IMG/VR virus record: IMGVR_UViG_3300046011_003787
Span: 1 to 23,801 of that record
From: a virus
DNA: 23,801 bases
Strand: one strand, 5' to 3'
The notes under the pieces were generated by a model, which saw nothing but the letters and a program-made list of their open reading frames with translations, was not told where the DNA came from and ran no database searches. The translations under genes and the position numbers were made by a program. Of the stretch, positions 8,301-15,526 are shown piece after piece; position 1 is the first letter of the stretch; every line of letters starts with the position of its first letter.

Positions 8301-10417
8301 CAGCTACATTATCTGGATTCGTAAAACCAACAGTGCCATCTGGTTCAATTAACGGTACTTGTACTATACCATTAACTATCGTCAATGACAGTTCATTTAA
8401 TGAAGGCGTTGAATCGTTCATATTAACTGCGTCATACACGGATGGTACTCAATCATATACTGGTACATGTGAAGTTAAAATAAATGATACCTCGTCTTTC
8501 CCGGCAGCATTTACTAGATTATCAAATTATAAAGACCCAGCCACGCAAGTCATGTATTCCGTGTTATCGTTGGTTATGACTTCTTGGCCGGTTGGTTCTG
8601 TTGTGGGTGATAAATTTGGATATGACATTAAAGTATATTCAGATGCTGGACTTCAAACCCCAGTGAAATCGTTAGCATCTGACTATTTCGTTAATAATTA
8701 TTCTAGTTCAATATCAGTTAGTATACCGCAACCACACCCAGTGTATTACGTTACTGCAACGATCAAAAATTCAAAATATGACACGTATACTAGTACACTG
8801 CAAGTATCAGCAGCTGCCGCAACACCGTTAACTGTATCATACTCACCGACCACGAATGCTACAGTGGATAGTAATGTGATATACAATGTCGCCGGTCCTG
8901 CTAACGCATATTACTTCTTCGAGGTAAAAAACGGTACTACTTATACACAATCTGATAAACGACAGTTATCTGATACTGGTGCTGGTAGTGGTACATTCAC
9001 GTCAAACGTTGCGGGTGATGTAATAACACGTGTAAATGTTATAAGTAGCAATCAACAATCGGACGATCATACTACTAAGTTTACATACTCAACCGAATCT
9101 GTTAGTCTGGTTCAAACAGCACCATATTATACAGGTATTCCGTATACTGTGAAGATAGGAGATGCAAAACTGGGTGATACTTATATGATAACCGAATTGT
9201 CGAAATGCAAAACCAATAAAGAAAACGGAACAATTACCAAAAATTCGGCTGATAACGTGTTCACGGTAACACCAATAGGAACTGATGAATCATACAATCT
9301 AAATTTGACTGTTGGATTCGCACAATCCGGTCATAAATTTCCACTATCCATCGCAGCGTTGACCAAAGGATTGACTTACAGTGCAAGTACGCTGTATGGG
9401 GATATTACCGGTAAAATAACAACCGATATTACAATCACGTTATCAAATGCAACATTCGTAGTTGATTTGGCAAGTACGAGTACGTATGTTACATTCCCAA
9501 ATGCGCCGACATGGTTATCTCCAGTAATAACAAGATTATCAGATACACAAGTTAGACTCACCATTACGACAAGATCACCAACCGCTGACAATCTAGCAAC
9601 TGGGTTTAGTAACTTAAATATTACATTCTTAGACGCTGCATTCACTGATGGTGGTGCGGCTACTCTATTAAATTACAAATATAACGTAAATATTAAATTC
9701 CCAACAATCACTAAATTTACTACGGATGACGTATTTGTAGTCCCAGCTGGTGTATCTCAGATTCAGTTTACTGCTGTTGGTGGTATGGGTGGTGGTGGTG
9801 GAAAAGACACCAACTGGGGGTATTGCGGATTTAGTGGAACTGTGGTTTCTGGTAAGTTTTCGGTTACACCATCAAACACCATTGATATCAAGGTTGGTAA
9901 AAGTGGTGGTAGTAATCTGTCAGCCGGTAACAATACACCCGGTGGATTGGGTGGTGTTGGGTATAGTAACGGTGGTGGTGGTGGTTCTTCTGGCGGTACT
10001 GGTATATCAGGATCAGGTGGCGGTGGAGGTGGATCGAGTGCATTATCTTTAAATGGTACCGTGATAGTAATTGCCGGTGGTGGTGGCGGTGGAGGTGGTG
10101 GCGGTCAGTTTGGAAAAGGACAGAGTAACACCAACGTCATCGTTAATAGCGGTTCGACTGGAGGGCATGGTGCCAATAGAGGATCTAGTGATGGTGCTGG
10201 CGGTGGAGGTGGTGGTGGAGGTTACGTAGGTGGTGGTGGTGGAAATCTAGTATCTGGCGATAAAGGCGGGTATTCTGGTGAATCTGGTACTTCATACACT
10301 AATCAGTTAGTAACTAGTGTTACTATTGTACCTGGCGTTAGTAGTGGTGCAGTTGACCCAAAAACGGTGACACAATATTTCCCTGGTTATGTTGTAATAT
10401 CATACCAATTACCATAA
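5303..10417 (+). CDS. Giant adhesin-like tail fibre protein with duplicated modules and poly-glycine tip
   Basis: A 1704-residue probable fibre or receptor-binding protein. The start has AGGAG six bases upstream. The N-terminus (MAVTDLITAERYNALQRRIAAVLG) looks like a short α-helical attachment segment; I recall similar starts in marine T4-like structural proteins. A segment of about 410 residues occurs twice, at roughly residues 540-945 and 950-1355. Each copy starts with a Calx-β-like stretch (VNEG…VNIPN…NKTG…FNEG[DV]E) and continues with matching blocks (GD[IK]F.Y.IK, NSKYD, YSP[DT]T, FEVKNG[ST]TYT, FTSN[IV]AGDVITR, SGH). From about residue 1470, FVVPAGVSQIQFTAVGG leads into a glycine-rich domain with poly-Gly runs of up to ten residues, ending VVISYQLP. 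Poly-Gly tips occur in T4-family adhesins such as gp38, so receptor contact is inferred. No enzymatic motif was seen. A convergent terminator follows. Confidence 0.75.
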   Translation: MAVTDLITAERYNALQRRIAAVLGISDTGYGMAVTSSTVIAKTTMQGLDMQKLRNDMILSRQHQTGTPVSANDLPIIVKDSVVSDSTYSLYYEPFMTQIETYKLDMANNQSTTADPVTSLRAVPWNTGVNHVIRFKFLNALDAKHFFNAGGELLISASLENPVGVKSNSWNAFLAKLGTIKITKNATTSGWTSTGTALGYSSLTDAGESGDYRVFFTGNDTGSYALNSYVVAVKKWTAVDQTHNIDVKVMFIDTVAETPSDLLVSGTLTSRVTYRIASGDNVSLIDKKPTVSTITPLTDSSSYQASLSTSTPGSSTALEGLTVTATVSNYGSSNAIVWYLIGGDVSSSDLATGTVMKAPITFDGNGQFTLPIVTAVDGILDRNTMQFFVYDRDPNLTGATQLAGSNIITITDDVSIALSSSVSEINETTSKLATISIATTGISNGKYLQWEVTGVDGKDVSSRLDIVPPNTSSNSGTSTQITNQLASFKISAKNNSTADGDIQLKIIAKLITDGDILAVSEPLLMWLRDTSSPTLSIRTYAYWLTPGVNEGTGISVDINTVNIPNDARIDWKITNKTGKITAADFDPPVLTDYTNTTVASGSVNGTATVPLKIYADSTFNEGDETFTFTATYTAPNAVVYTATTDINIKDTSTFPASFVKSPNYTSPTTLITYTKLTLSMLQWPIGSLVGDIFNYTIKAYATTDVTFTTPLITFNPGSFVNNTNSLADVLIQHPHQAYKVKATITNSKYDNFSSVLDIPSSTAPTATVAYSPDTTTVNVDSAVTYTISNGIPYGYYHFEVKNGSTYTRPTAMKQLDSNGSDTGEFTSNIAGDVITRINFINGTPSTDKTITFKFGIEEVKLVQTGPYTSGVKYTAKITNALVNDTYTISNYPKASIPVTSGTISVNANANTFEITPTAGGTVSADIAFTRSGHTAYLNFTVGATVGLTLTQNPLWTTTGVNEGTSLSVSVSTVNIPNGATINWAITNKTGTGITANDFSPATLSGFVKPTVPSGSINGTCTIPLTIVNDSSFNEGVESFILTASYTDGTQSYTGTCEVKINDTSSFPAAFTRLSNYKDPATQVMYSVLSLVMTSWPVGSVVGDKFGYDIKVYSDAGLQTPVKSLASDYFVNNYSSSISVSIPQPHPVYYVTATIKNSKYDTYTSTLQVSAAAATPLTVSYSPTTNATVDSNVIYNVAGPANAYYFFEVKNGTTYTQSDKRQLSDTGAGSGTFTSNVAGDVITRVNVISSNQQSDDHTTKFTYSTESVSLVQTAPYYTGIPYTVKIGDAKLGDTYMITELSKCKTNKENGTITKNSADNVFTVTPIGTDESYNLNLTVGFAQSGHKFPLSIAALTKGLTYSASTLYGDITGKITTDITITLSNATFVVDLASTSTYVTFPNAPTWLSPVITRLSDTQVRLTITTRSPTADNLATGFSNLNITFLDAAFTDGGAATLLNYKYNVNIKFPTITKFTTDDVFVVPAGVSQIQFTAVGGMGGGGGKDTNWGYCGFSGTVVSGKFSVTPSNTIDIKVGKSGGSNLSAGNNTPGGLGGVGYSNGGGGGSSGGTGISGSGGGGGGSSALSLNGTVIVIAGGGGGGGGGGQFGKGQSNTNVIVNSGSTGGHGANRGSSDGAGGGGGGGGYVGGGGGNLVSGDKGGYSGESGTSYTNQLVTSVTIVPGVSSGAVDPKTVTQYFPGYVVISYQLP
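6895..9370 (+). repeat. Internal duplication of ~410 residues in the giant fibre gene
   Basis: The first copy spans about 6895-8130 and the second about 8131-9370. The encoded blocks occur in the same order in both copies: VNEGT, VNIPN, NKTG, SFNEG, NSKYD, FEVKNG, AGDVITR, LVQT.PY, SGH. The DNA copies have diverged substantially, so the duplication is old. Boundaries are approximate. Confidence 0.8.
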
Positions 10418-10424
10418 ACCACAA

Positions 10425-10457
10425 AAAATCCCCAGAAGTTTTACTTCTGGGGATTTT
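10425..10457. terminator. Bidirectional Rho-independent terminator
   Basis: A perfect 15-base-pair stem (AAAATCCCCAGAAGT pairing with ACTTCTGGGGATTTT) closes a three-base loop. A-rich and T-rich ends give a U-tract in both directions. It sits between the convergent structural (+) and replication (-) blocks and can stop both. Confidence 0.93.
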
Positions 10458-10471
10458 CAACATTCAAAACA

Positions 10472-11257
10472 TTAAACGTCAGAAGTTTCCTTTGATTCAA
10501 CTACTTTAGAAGTAGTCTTAGCAACGGTTTTCGTAGCAGTTTTAGCTACTGTTTTTACAGGAGCTTTAGTAGCAGTCTTTGCAGCAGGTTTAGCCTGTGC
10601 TTTTACTACTGGTTTAGTTTCAACTTTAGCAACTACTGCAGGTGGATCTAAGTCATCCGCTTGTTTGCGTAATTCAGCAGCTTCTTTCAAAAGAGCTTCT
10701 GCTTGGTTACGATAACTTTTAGCAATATCTGCATCAGACAATACAGCATTTGCATTGGCTTGTAGTGGTGCAACTGCGGCTTGCGCTCTAGCTGGTTCAC
10801 CAACATCACGACCTAAATCTTGAACTGGATCTGCATTTTCGTTTGCAGCAGCATTTGCTTTAGCACCAGAAACAAACTGGCACAAATCATCAACTGCACA
10901 ATTGCGTTGTTCTGCAATTAAAACATTCAAATCTGACAACAAGATTTCATCATTTAATGTAGGCATCATGATAACTGAATCAGTTGGTACTTTATGTAAC
11001 AACCCATCTGCACGTAATGCACGTAACATTGGACGACCATCTGGGAACATACGAGTGAATAAGATTTCACCAAACTCAAATGATTCTTGTGCTTGAATTG
11101 TTTCAACCAACTGATTCACCGCATCATGATACAAATCTGACAAACCAGCAGTTGGTAATACTAAAGCACTGCCTGAATCACCTGGTAATGTTCTGAATAC
11201 AACAAGAACATTTTCCTTGGTTTTTGCAATTTTACCAATGTGTTTGAGAGTTCTCAT
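10472..11257 (-). CDS. Conserved-type phage protein with Ala/Lys-rich tail, function unknown
   Basis: A 261-residue cytoplasmic protein of unknown function. Residues 1-120 look like a compact domain (MRTLKHIGKIAKTKENVLVVFRT, FEFGEILFTRMFPDGRPMLRAL, VLIAEQRN). From memory, proteins with this start are widely conserved among T4-like cyanophages and pelagiphages without an assigned role. Residues 125-205 are Ala-rich with predicted helix (ADIAKSYRNQAEALLKEAAELRKQADDL). From about residue 208 comes a low-complexity tail rich in Lys, Ala, Thr and Val (repeats such as KTVAKTATKTVAKTT), which resembles a histone H1-like basic tail, so nucleic-acid contact is possible but unproven. It is the last gene of the - strand run and lies 6 bases after its neighbour. 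Confidence 0.7.
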   Translation of the reverse strand: MRTLKHIGKIAKTKENVLVVFRTLPGDSGSALVLPTAGLSDLYHDAVNQLVETIQAQESFEFGEILFTRMFPDGRPMLRALRADGLLHKVPTDSVIMMPTLNDEILLSDLNVLIAEQRNCAVDDLCQFVSGAKANAAANENADPVQDLGRDVGEPARAQAAVAPLQANANAVLSDADIAKSYRNQAEALLKEAAELRKQADDLDPPAVVAKVETKPVVKAQAKPAAKTATKAPVKTVAKTATKTVAKTTSKVVESKETSDV

Positions 11258-11263
11258 GATTGA

Positions 11264-11545
11264 TTAGCCTTGTGATGCTGATTCGGTTGCAGCATCTAAG
11301 AATGCTGATAATTTATTGAATGCTTTACCAACTGCTTCTAATTCAGCCGCTTTGAATGCACCGCGTTGTGATGCCACTTCAATGATTTGACGTAATACAG
11401 CTAAGTCATTTAAAGTTAATTCAGGAGCAGGTGCTGCATCAGCCGCTTGTGTAGATGCTTCTGCTGCGGTTGTAGTAGTTGTAGTATCAACAGTTTCTGT
11501 AGATTCTACGGTTGCGGTTGTTGCTTCTAATACAGCTTCAGTCAT
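11264..11545 (-). CDS. Small acidic phage protein, function unknown
   Basis: A 93-residue protein of unknown function. Residues 1-42 are low complexity (Thr, Ala, Glu; a run of six Thr), likely disordered. Residues 43-90 look like one helical domain (ELTLNDLAVLRQIIEVASQRGAFKAAEL… GKAFNKLSAFLD). I recall similar short proteins in T4-like cyanophages, always unannotated. AGAGGA lies about 7 bases before the ATG. It sits one base after the previous gene's stop and 6 bases before the next gene, so it is co-transcribed with both. Confidence 0.7.
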   Translation of the reverse strand: MTEAVLEATTATVESTETVDTTTTTTAAEASTQAADAAPAPELTLNDLAVLRQIIEVASQRGAFKAAELEAVGKAFNKLSAFLDAATESASQG

Positions 11546-11546
11546 T

Positions 11547-11804
11547 TTAATTTCCTCTAAAGAATGTGCATGCTAACGCGAAATACGTGAGTTCATGCAT
11601 GTTTTCAAAAGCCACAAAGGTGGCGGTTTTTCCAGAATCCTTGTTATTACTAGGATATCTAACTATACAAAATCGTCCTGAAAGTCTATTTCGAATCCAT
11701 TCTCGTACTTCCTGTTCCTTATCATAACACATCTCTATTTTATGGAAATGCGGTGGTAAGGTTTTTAATTCTCTTTTCTTTACAATATCTAGTGGAGTAA
11801 ACAT
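11547..11804 (-). CDS. Small phage protein, function unknown
   Basis: An 85-residue protein that I do not recognise. It has a basic/hydrophobic composition (WIRNRLSGRFCIVRYPS, TATFVAFENMHELTYFALACTFF) with mixed α/β character and no membrane segment or catalytic motif visible. The ATG follows GGAG by 7 bases, and the start lies 2 bases after the upstream gene's stop, so translation is probably coupled. Confidence 0.65.
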   Translation of the reverse strand: MFTPLDIVKKRELKTLPPHFHKIEMCYDKEQEVREWIRNRLSGRFCIVRYPSNNKDSGKTATFVAFENMHELTYFALACTFFRGN

Positions 11805-11806
11805 AT

Positions 11807-12202
11807 TTAGTCTCCGAGTTCTTGCTGGAATTTCTTAGCAGATGCTTTGTTATTACCCAACTTCTTAAGATCACCATCGAATATCATCAATTCAAATGCC
11901 ATTTTCTCACAGAATACAACAATTATACCATGTTTTGCGAACCATGGGCAAGTAATAAACTCATCTAATTGTAACAACAGTTGAGCAGTTACATCTCCTT
12001 CAATTTTTAAGTTGACTTCATAAGATGTAATATTAGCACGATACAAAACAAATTGCAACCCTTTTTCAGTTAATCTTAAACCTCTATTGGTTGCTCTTAA
12101 ATTTGACCACCAGCGACTTCTATGTTCTTTAACAGAAATATCGTCAACTGGCAGTCCAGCCACTTCAAGGAATATCCTAGTGTACTTGGTTTTCAAGTCC
12201 AC
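11807..12202 (-). CDS. Conserved-type phage protein, function unknown (GTG start)
   Basis: A 131-residue protein of unknown function. The start is GTG at 12202, whose G is shared with the TAG stop of the upstream gene; GGTGG lies about 7 bases before it. Visible blocks are RSRWWSNLRATNRGLRLTEKGLQFV, close to a motif I recall in unannotated T4-like cyanophage proteins, and LDEFITCPWF…MAFELMIFDGDLKKLG. It sits in a tight run downstream of RNase H, which suggests a role in DNA metabolism or late-gene expression; that is inference from position only. Confidence 0.68.
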   Translation of the reverse strand: MDLKTKYTRIFLEVAGLPVDDISVKEHRSRWWSNLRATNRGLRLTEKGLQFVLYRANITSYEVNLKIEGDVTAQLLLQLDEFITCPWFAKHGIIVVFCEKMAFELMIFDGDLKKLGNNKASAKKFQQELGD

Positions 12203-12438
12203 TAAAATCCACCACCATCAAACTTAACTTCAACTGATGTAGAAGATTCTTTGATTTCAGCCAACATGCTATGAATTTCAGTAACTGTTTTACCTAGATT
12301 CATAGTCATGCCAGCCAATTCAGTGGCTAACTCACGAGCTTCTTGTATAGAAAGTCGAATATCTTTCTGTTGAGATTTCTCAGCAGCTGCAACTCGTTGA
12401 AACAATCTTTCAATTGTCGGCAAAGTCATGTTTCTCAT
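12202..12438 (-). CDS. Small helical phage protein, function unknown
   Basis: A 78-residue protein of unknown function. Nearly the whole chain is predicted helical with heptad-like spacing (RLFQRVAAAEKSQQKDIRLSIQ…LAGMTMNLGKTVTEIHSMLAEI), ending in a short extended segment VEVKFDGGGF. A coiled-coil adaptor or oligomer is plausible. The first 29 bases overlap the end of the RNase H gene in another frame. GGAG six bases before the ATG at 12438 supports this start over the internal Met4. Confidence 0.7.
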   Translation of the reverse strand: MRNMTLPTIERLFQRVAAAEKSQQKDIRLSIQEARELATELAGMTMNLGKTVTEIHSMLAEIKESSTSVEVKFDGGGF

Positions 12439-13429
12439 GTTTTACTCCGTTCGTTGTATATGAAGCACCTAATGGAGATGCATACTTAATGGATTGGTCT
12501 GAAATCTTCTTTAAATCATACAACCCGCAAAACTTAATCAACCTAGAACCCACTTGATTAATAGACTTTGGTTCAACTGACCGAATAGTTTCATCAATAA
12601 TAGCACGTACATCAGCTGGCTGTTTAGTCAAATCAATCAGGGTACAATTACGATTATAATCATCTAAAACACGATGGTCAGTACCGTTGTGATCTGTCCA
12701 TTTCTGCAACATTAGGTTATTCCAACTGAAACCTTTGTGTTTTTTGTCTTCAAATGCTTCAAGTAAACCAACTTTGTTTTTACTACCTTTGGTACGAACC
12801 CCAGGATAAGCAGAAAACACATTATCAGACGTATCACCACGTATACATTTCTCAAATAACAACCATTGTGGATCTGGTGGTGGTTTTGGTAAGTTTGTTT
12901 TCTTATCAATAACTAACTTACCTTTTACATCAAAGAATCCACTTTCACATACAGTAGTTTCACTAACACCGTTGTACTGACGTACATTCGGTGCAATTAA
13001 CTGATAAAAATCACTATCTGTACTAATAATAACATGGTTATCATTAGGATGGTTTTGAATCCAACCAGCAATCAAGTCATCTGCTTCTAAACGAGGATGT
13101 TGCAATACTGTACAGTTAGTCTTTTCAGTTAGAAAGTTTGCCAACTTTTCATACGCTTCCCAGAAAACCTTTTCTTCAATGGCTTCTTTTTCAGTATGTG
13201 CTGCTCTGGTATCAGAACGATTACGTTTATAAGGTGGATAGAAGTCTTTACGCCAACTACGACCTTCTAAGAAGACAACCACATGACTGCCATCGAAGTC
13301 TTCCCATGCTTTCTTGATAGAATGCAACGTAATATGAAATGCCATACCTAGTTTAAGGTCAACATCACCGTTAATAGAGAATCTTGCTCTATAAAACGTA
13401 TTTGATAAATCAACTAGGATGTGGCTCAT
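12410..13429 (-). CDS. rnh: T4-type RNase H / 5'-3' exonuclease (FEN family)
   Basis: A 339-residue 5'-nuclease that removes RNA primers and adjacent DNA from lagging-strand fragments at the phage replication fork. The acidic metal-binding residues expected of the FEN/RNase H family are visible in order: D7 (HILVDLSN), E115/D117/D118 (RLEADDLIAGW), D138/D140 (ISTDSDFYQL) and D199/D202 (RGDTSDNV). A basic arch segment, YKRNRSDTR, lies at 67-75. The length is slightly above T4 RNase H (305). The ATG overlaps the upstream stop codon (ATGA), and the 3' end overlaps the next gene by 29 bases, so translation is coupled on both sides. In T4, rnh lies beside dsbA, genes 33, 59 and 32; here the neighbours are small unknowns. 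Confidence 0.92.
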   Translation of the reverse strand: MSHILVDLSNTFYRARFSINGDVDLKLGMAFHITLHSIKKAWEDFDGSHVVVFLEGRSWRKDFYPPYKRNRSDTRAAHTEKEAIEEKVFWEAYEKLANFLTEKTNCTVLQHPRLEADDLIAGWIQNHPNDNHVIISTDSDFYQLIAPNVRQYNGVSETTVCESGFFDVKGKLVIDKKTNLPKPPPDPQWLLFEKCIRGDTSDNVFSAYPGVRTKGSKNKVGLLEAFEDKKHKGFSWNNLMLQKWTDHNGTDHRVLDDYNRNCTLIDLTKQPADVRAIIDETIRSVEPKSINQVGSRLIKFCGLYDLKKISDQSIKYASPLGASYTTNGVKHEKHDFADN

Positions 13430-13920
13430 GCGTTTGCTCTCAAAACAGAGGCAATATCAAGTGTACCAGTAGTAATATCACTTGGATAATCATCTTCCAT
13501 TACAACATTAGCACATAATTCTTTAAACCAACGGTCGATAATACTTTCATCAGAATCGCCATTAGCACCATAGCCGTTATTTCTCAATTGGGTGATAAAC
13601 ATATCATTCCAATCAAGTTCAAAGAACCCATTGCGAATATTATCAGCATTTACATGAGTTTCAAGTACGCCAACCCAAGGTTCACCATTGGCGGTTGCCT
13701 TATCTTTAGGTGATGCGTAATTGGCTTGTTGCTGTTCTGCTTTGATAATAGCTTCTTCTGCTTCGGCTTTTGCTTGTTCAGCAGCCTTAGTTGCTTTCTC
13801 AGCAGACTTAATCTTTTTCTGAAGTCTAGCCTCTGCTTCTTCTAATTGTTTAATAGTTGCTGCAGCAGTTTCTTCCATTGCAGCAATACCTGTTATCTTT
13901 CTAAGTGCGTCTTTAATCAT
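13426..13920 (-). CDS. Conserved-type phage protein with N-terminal coiled coil, function unknown
   Basis: A 164-residue protein of unknown function. Residues 15-67 are a strongly charged Ala/Glu/Lys helix (EEAEARLQKKIKSAEKATKAAEQ), probably a coiled coil. After residue 70 a compact domain follows (GEPWVGVLETHVN, FFELDWNDMFITQLRNNGY, DESIIDRWFKELC). I recall the 'GxFELDWNxxFIxxLRxxGY' pattern from unannotated T4-like phage proteins. The stop overlaps the RNase H start (ATGA), so the two are probably made together. Confidence 0.68.
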   Translation of the reverse strand: MIKDALRKITGIAAMEETAAATIKQLEEAEARLQKKIKSAEKATKAAEQAKAEAEEAIIKAEQQQANYASPKDKATANGEPWVGVLETHVNADNIRNGFFELDWNDMFITQLRNNGYGANGDSDESIIDRWFKELCANVVMEDDYPSDITTGTLDIASVLRANA

Positions 13921-13941
13921 TTTTGATTCCCGTATTGGTGG

Positions 13942-13968
13942 AAAACCGTGGGTAGTTTAACTACCCAC
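13942..13968 (-). terminator. Probable hairpin terminator after the AbrB-like gene
   Basis: A perfect nine-pair stem (GTGGGTAGT with ACTACCCAC) at 13948-13968 has a three-base loop and is followed on the - strand by GGTTTTCC. The U-tract is short, so termination may be partial. Confidence 0.6.
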
Positions 13969-13973
13969 ACGTA

Positions 13974-14306
13974 TTACTTTGTATTTAATATGAATTGAGC
14001 AGACCAACCAGCTTTAACCGGTGTTAATTTTGACAAACCTTTCATTGTTTCAGAATACACCACTGAATCTACTGGAGTCAAGTCTAATGGCCATTCAATG
14101 ATCTCATCGTATGAACTAAAGTCTAATTGCGTAGAATCTGCCACATAATCAACTCGTTTAATAGTCCAAGATCCATCTTTATTATCAATCCATTCCACGT
14201 CATCACCACCGCTTAAGTCAACTGTATCTAAAAGATCATCAGGTAAGATGATAAAATGTGTATCGGTTGTTTCGTCATATTGTACTTCTGTTGTCCACTG
14301 CTTCAT
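13974..14306 (-). CDS. Small AbrB/MazE-like phage protein
   Basis: A 110-residue protein. The start at 14306 is chosen because its ATG overlaps the TGA of the upstream phosphoribosyltransferase gene (ATGA); an in-frame ATG at 14318 would give four more residues. The N-terminal part (ILPDDLLDTVDLSGGDDVEWIDNKDGSWTIKR) has the 'LP..LL..L.L..GD.V.W.D..DGS..I' pattern of small AbrB/SpoVT-like swapped-hairpin domains, which bind DNA or act as antitoxin folds. No toxin partner is visible nearby. The C-terminal 50 residues show no known motif. The role is unknown; the fold suggestion is moderate. Confidence 0.6.
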   Translation of the reverse strand: MKQWTTEVQYDETTDTHFIILPDDLLDTVDLSGGDDVEWIDNKDGSWTIKRVDYVADSTQLDFSSYDEIIEWPLDLTPVDSVVYSETMKGLSKLTPVKAGWSAQFILNTK

Positions 14307-14812
14307 AATTGCCACCATCTTGAATAAGGAAAGGTTATAAGGTATTCTTCTTTTGGGTAATGCATTTCAAAACCACAAAAGTCGATGTTTTTGTTAAACT
14401 TACTAGTGGTATTGTCTGCTACTACAGCAAATTTAACGTTTGCGTTCCAAATAGAATCCCATTCTGGTGAATCTGGTAAACAAGAAGATTGCCAATCATC
14501 AACAATCCAGTTTAAAGTTTCACCAGTTTCGTTTAAGTCATCAACTACTAGGATATTCTTACGTTCACCTGATTCACCAAACGCATCACATGAAATCCAG
14601 CAATTATGCTCAGTATTAGAATGGGTATGCAAGTTTACGCCAACTGAATGATAGGGAATATCAAAGTATTGGCTAATCATCACAGCTGGAACTGCACCAC
14701 CACGGCCAATACCAACAACATAATCAGGTTTCCAATTGGTTTTTGCGATTTGTCTACAGATATTAGCAACATATCCGTTAAACTCTCGCTGGTCAATTGT
14801 TATTAATTCCAT
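14303..14812 (-). CDS. Phosphoribosyltransferase-domain protein
   Basis: A 169-residue protein with a type I phosphoribosyltransferase fold. The PRPP-binding loop is visible at 87-100 (ILVVDDLNETGETL; the family usually has VDD..[DE]TG.T), and the upstream βα turn is VVGIGRGGAVPA at 32-43. Known relatives transfer or release a phosphoribosyl group in purine or pyrimidine salvage, which would feed phage nucleotide pools. The substrate-selecting hood region is not diagnostic, so guanine/xanthine/hypoxanthine specificity cannot be named. A GAGGTG site lies before the ATG, and a sigma70-like promoter lies at 14840-14868. It is followed by the AbrB-like gene with a 4-base overlap. Confidence 0.82.
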   Translation of the reverse strand: MELITIDQREFNGYVANICRQIAKTNWKPDYVVGIGRGGAVPAVMISQYFDIPYHSVGVNLHTHSNTEHNCWISCDAFGESGERKNILVVDDLNETGETLNWIVDDWQSSCLPDSPEWDSIWNANVKFAVVADNTTSKFNKNIDFCGFEMHYPKEEYLITFPYSRWWQL

Positions 14813-14839
14813 CTTTCACCTCTTGATTTGTAAAATCCT

Positions 14840-14868
14840 AGTTTAGTCTAAAAGATAATAGAAGTCAA
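14840..14868 (-). promoter_or_regulatory. Sigma70-like promoter upstream of phosphoribosyltransferase
   Basis: On the - strand TTGACT (14863-14868) and TAAACT (14840-14845) are separated by exactly 17 bases. It lies in a gene gap 28 bases before the ATG of the phosphoribosyltransferase gene. Confidence 0.65.
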
Positions 14869-14871
14869 CCT

Positions 14872-15219
14872 TTAAATCCATCCATTTGGCGTATACTTTT
14901 CAACCCATCGCCAATAAAGACCTACCTTTGGTATATGCTTATCAGAAAATCTTCTTTCTGCAGAAGCCCACTTTGATTGAATCGGTAATGGTGCATGATA
15001 AGCTAGATAATGCAATTGACCATATATTTTCATCAAAGTTTTGCGGTTTATAGTTGTTGGACTTTCCCAACCATAATACTTCTCAAACGCATAGTTTTCC
15101 CATTGACCTCTAAGTTTGGATTTAAGTTTGAATATTGGGCAAAAATACTGTGGTCTAAATCTAATAGTATAAGGAGCAGTATCGTTTTCAACTGCATCGA
15201 AGAATTCTTCAGGAGTCAT
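14872..15219 (-). CDS. Small phage protein, function unknown
   Basis: A 115-residue protein that I do not recognise. The start is placed at the ATG at 15219, since GAGGT lies five bases before it; a GTG two codons upstream is part of that ribosome binding site. The protein is rich in Tyr and Trp (FRPQYFCPIFKLKSKLRGQWENYAF, YGQLHYLAYHAPLPIQ, GLYWRWVEKYTPNGW) and basic. No signal peptide, membrane segment or catalytic motif is seen. It lies between the terminator at 15235-15262 and the promoter at 14840-14868. Confidence 0.65.
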   Translation of the reverse strand: MTPEEFFDAVENDTAPYTIRFRPQYFCPIFKLKSKLRGQWENYAFEKYYGWESPTTINRKTLMKIYGQLHYLAYHAPLPIQSKWASAERRFSDKHIPKVGLYWRWVEKYTPNGWI

Positions 15220-15234
15220 AATCACCTCAATGTA

Positions 15235-15262
15235 AAAGAGCAGATTAACTAATCTGCTCTTT
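15235..15262 (-). terminator. Rho-independent terminator after the 76-residue gene
   Basis: A 12-13 pair stem (AAGAGCAGATTA with TAATCTGCTCTT) has a very short loop. On the - strand it is followed by TTTTA. It lies between the genes ending at 15269 and starting at 15219. Confidence 0.75.
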
Positions 15263-15268
15263 GTTGTT

Positions 15269-15499
15269 TTACGAATTTTGGTATTTCTTGTTTCTAGGAT
15301 TATTACCTAGATACGGTTTTCGCGGACGTTTACTTGTAAGATAAGCAGTGTAATTTGCTGAATCTCTGCGGTATAACTCCGCTGGGTTGTACTCTCTTAA
15401 CTCAAAACGGCAGAAATCAAGATATGAATCTAAATCGTCAAAGATTTGGTCAACTGTACGTCGTCCATGATAAAAAACTGATGGTTCAATAGTAGCCAT
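15269..15499 (-). CDS. Small conserved-type phage protein, function unknown
   Basis: A 76-residue basic protein of unknown function. The central block GRRTVDQIFDDLDSYLDFCRFELREYNPAELYRRDS resembles short unannotated proteins I recall from T4-like phages. The C-terminus is rich in Lys, Arg, Asn and Pro (KRPRKPYLGNNPRNKK) and could contact nucleic acid. A TAGGAA site lies 8 bases before the ATG. It is flanked by stem-loops on both sides, so it is probably its own short transcription unit. Confidence 0.65.
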   Translation of the reverse strand: MATIEPSVFYHGRRTVDQIFDDLDSYLDFCRFELREYNPAELYRRDSANYTAYLTSKRPRKPYLGNNPRNKKYQNS

Positions 15500-15526
15500 T
15501 GTTTGGTTCCTAATTGTGTTATTGAA

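Noticed and set aside
9750-10052. ORF in another frame over the glycine-rich region
   Set aside because: It is a Val/Leu-rich shadow produced by GGT repeats, without a ribosome binding site.
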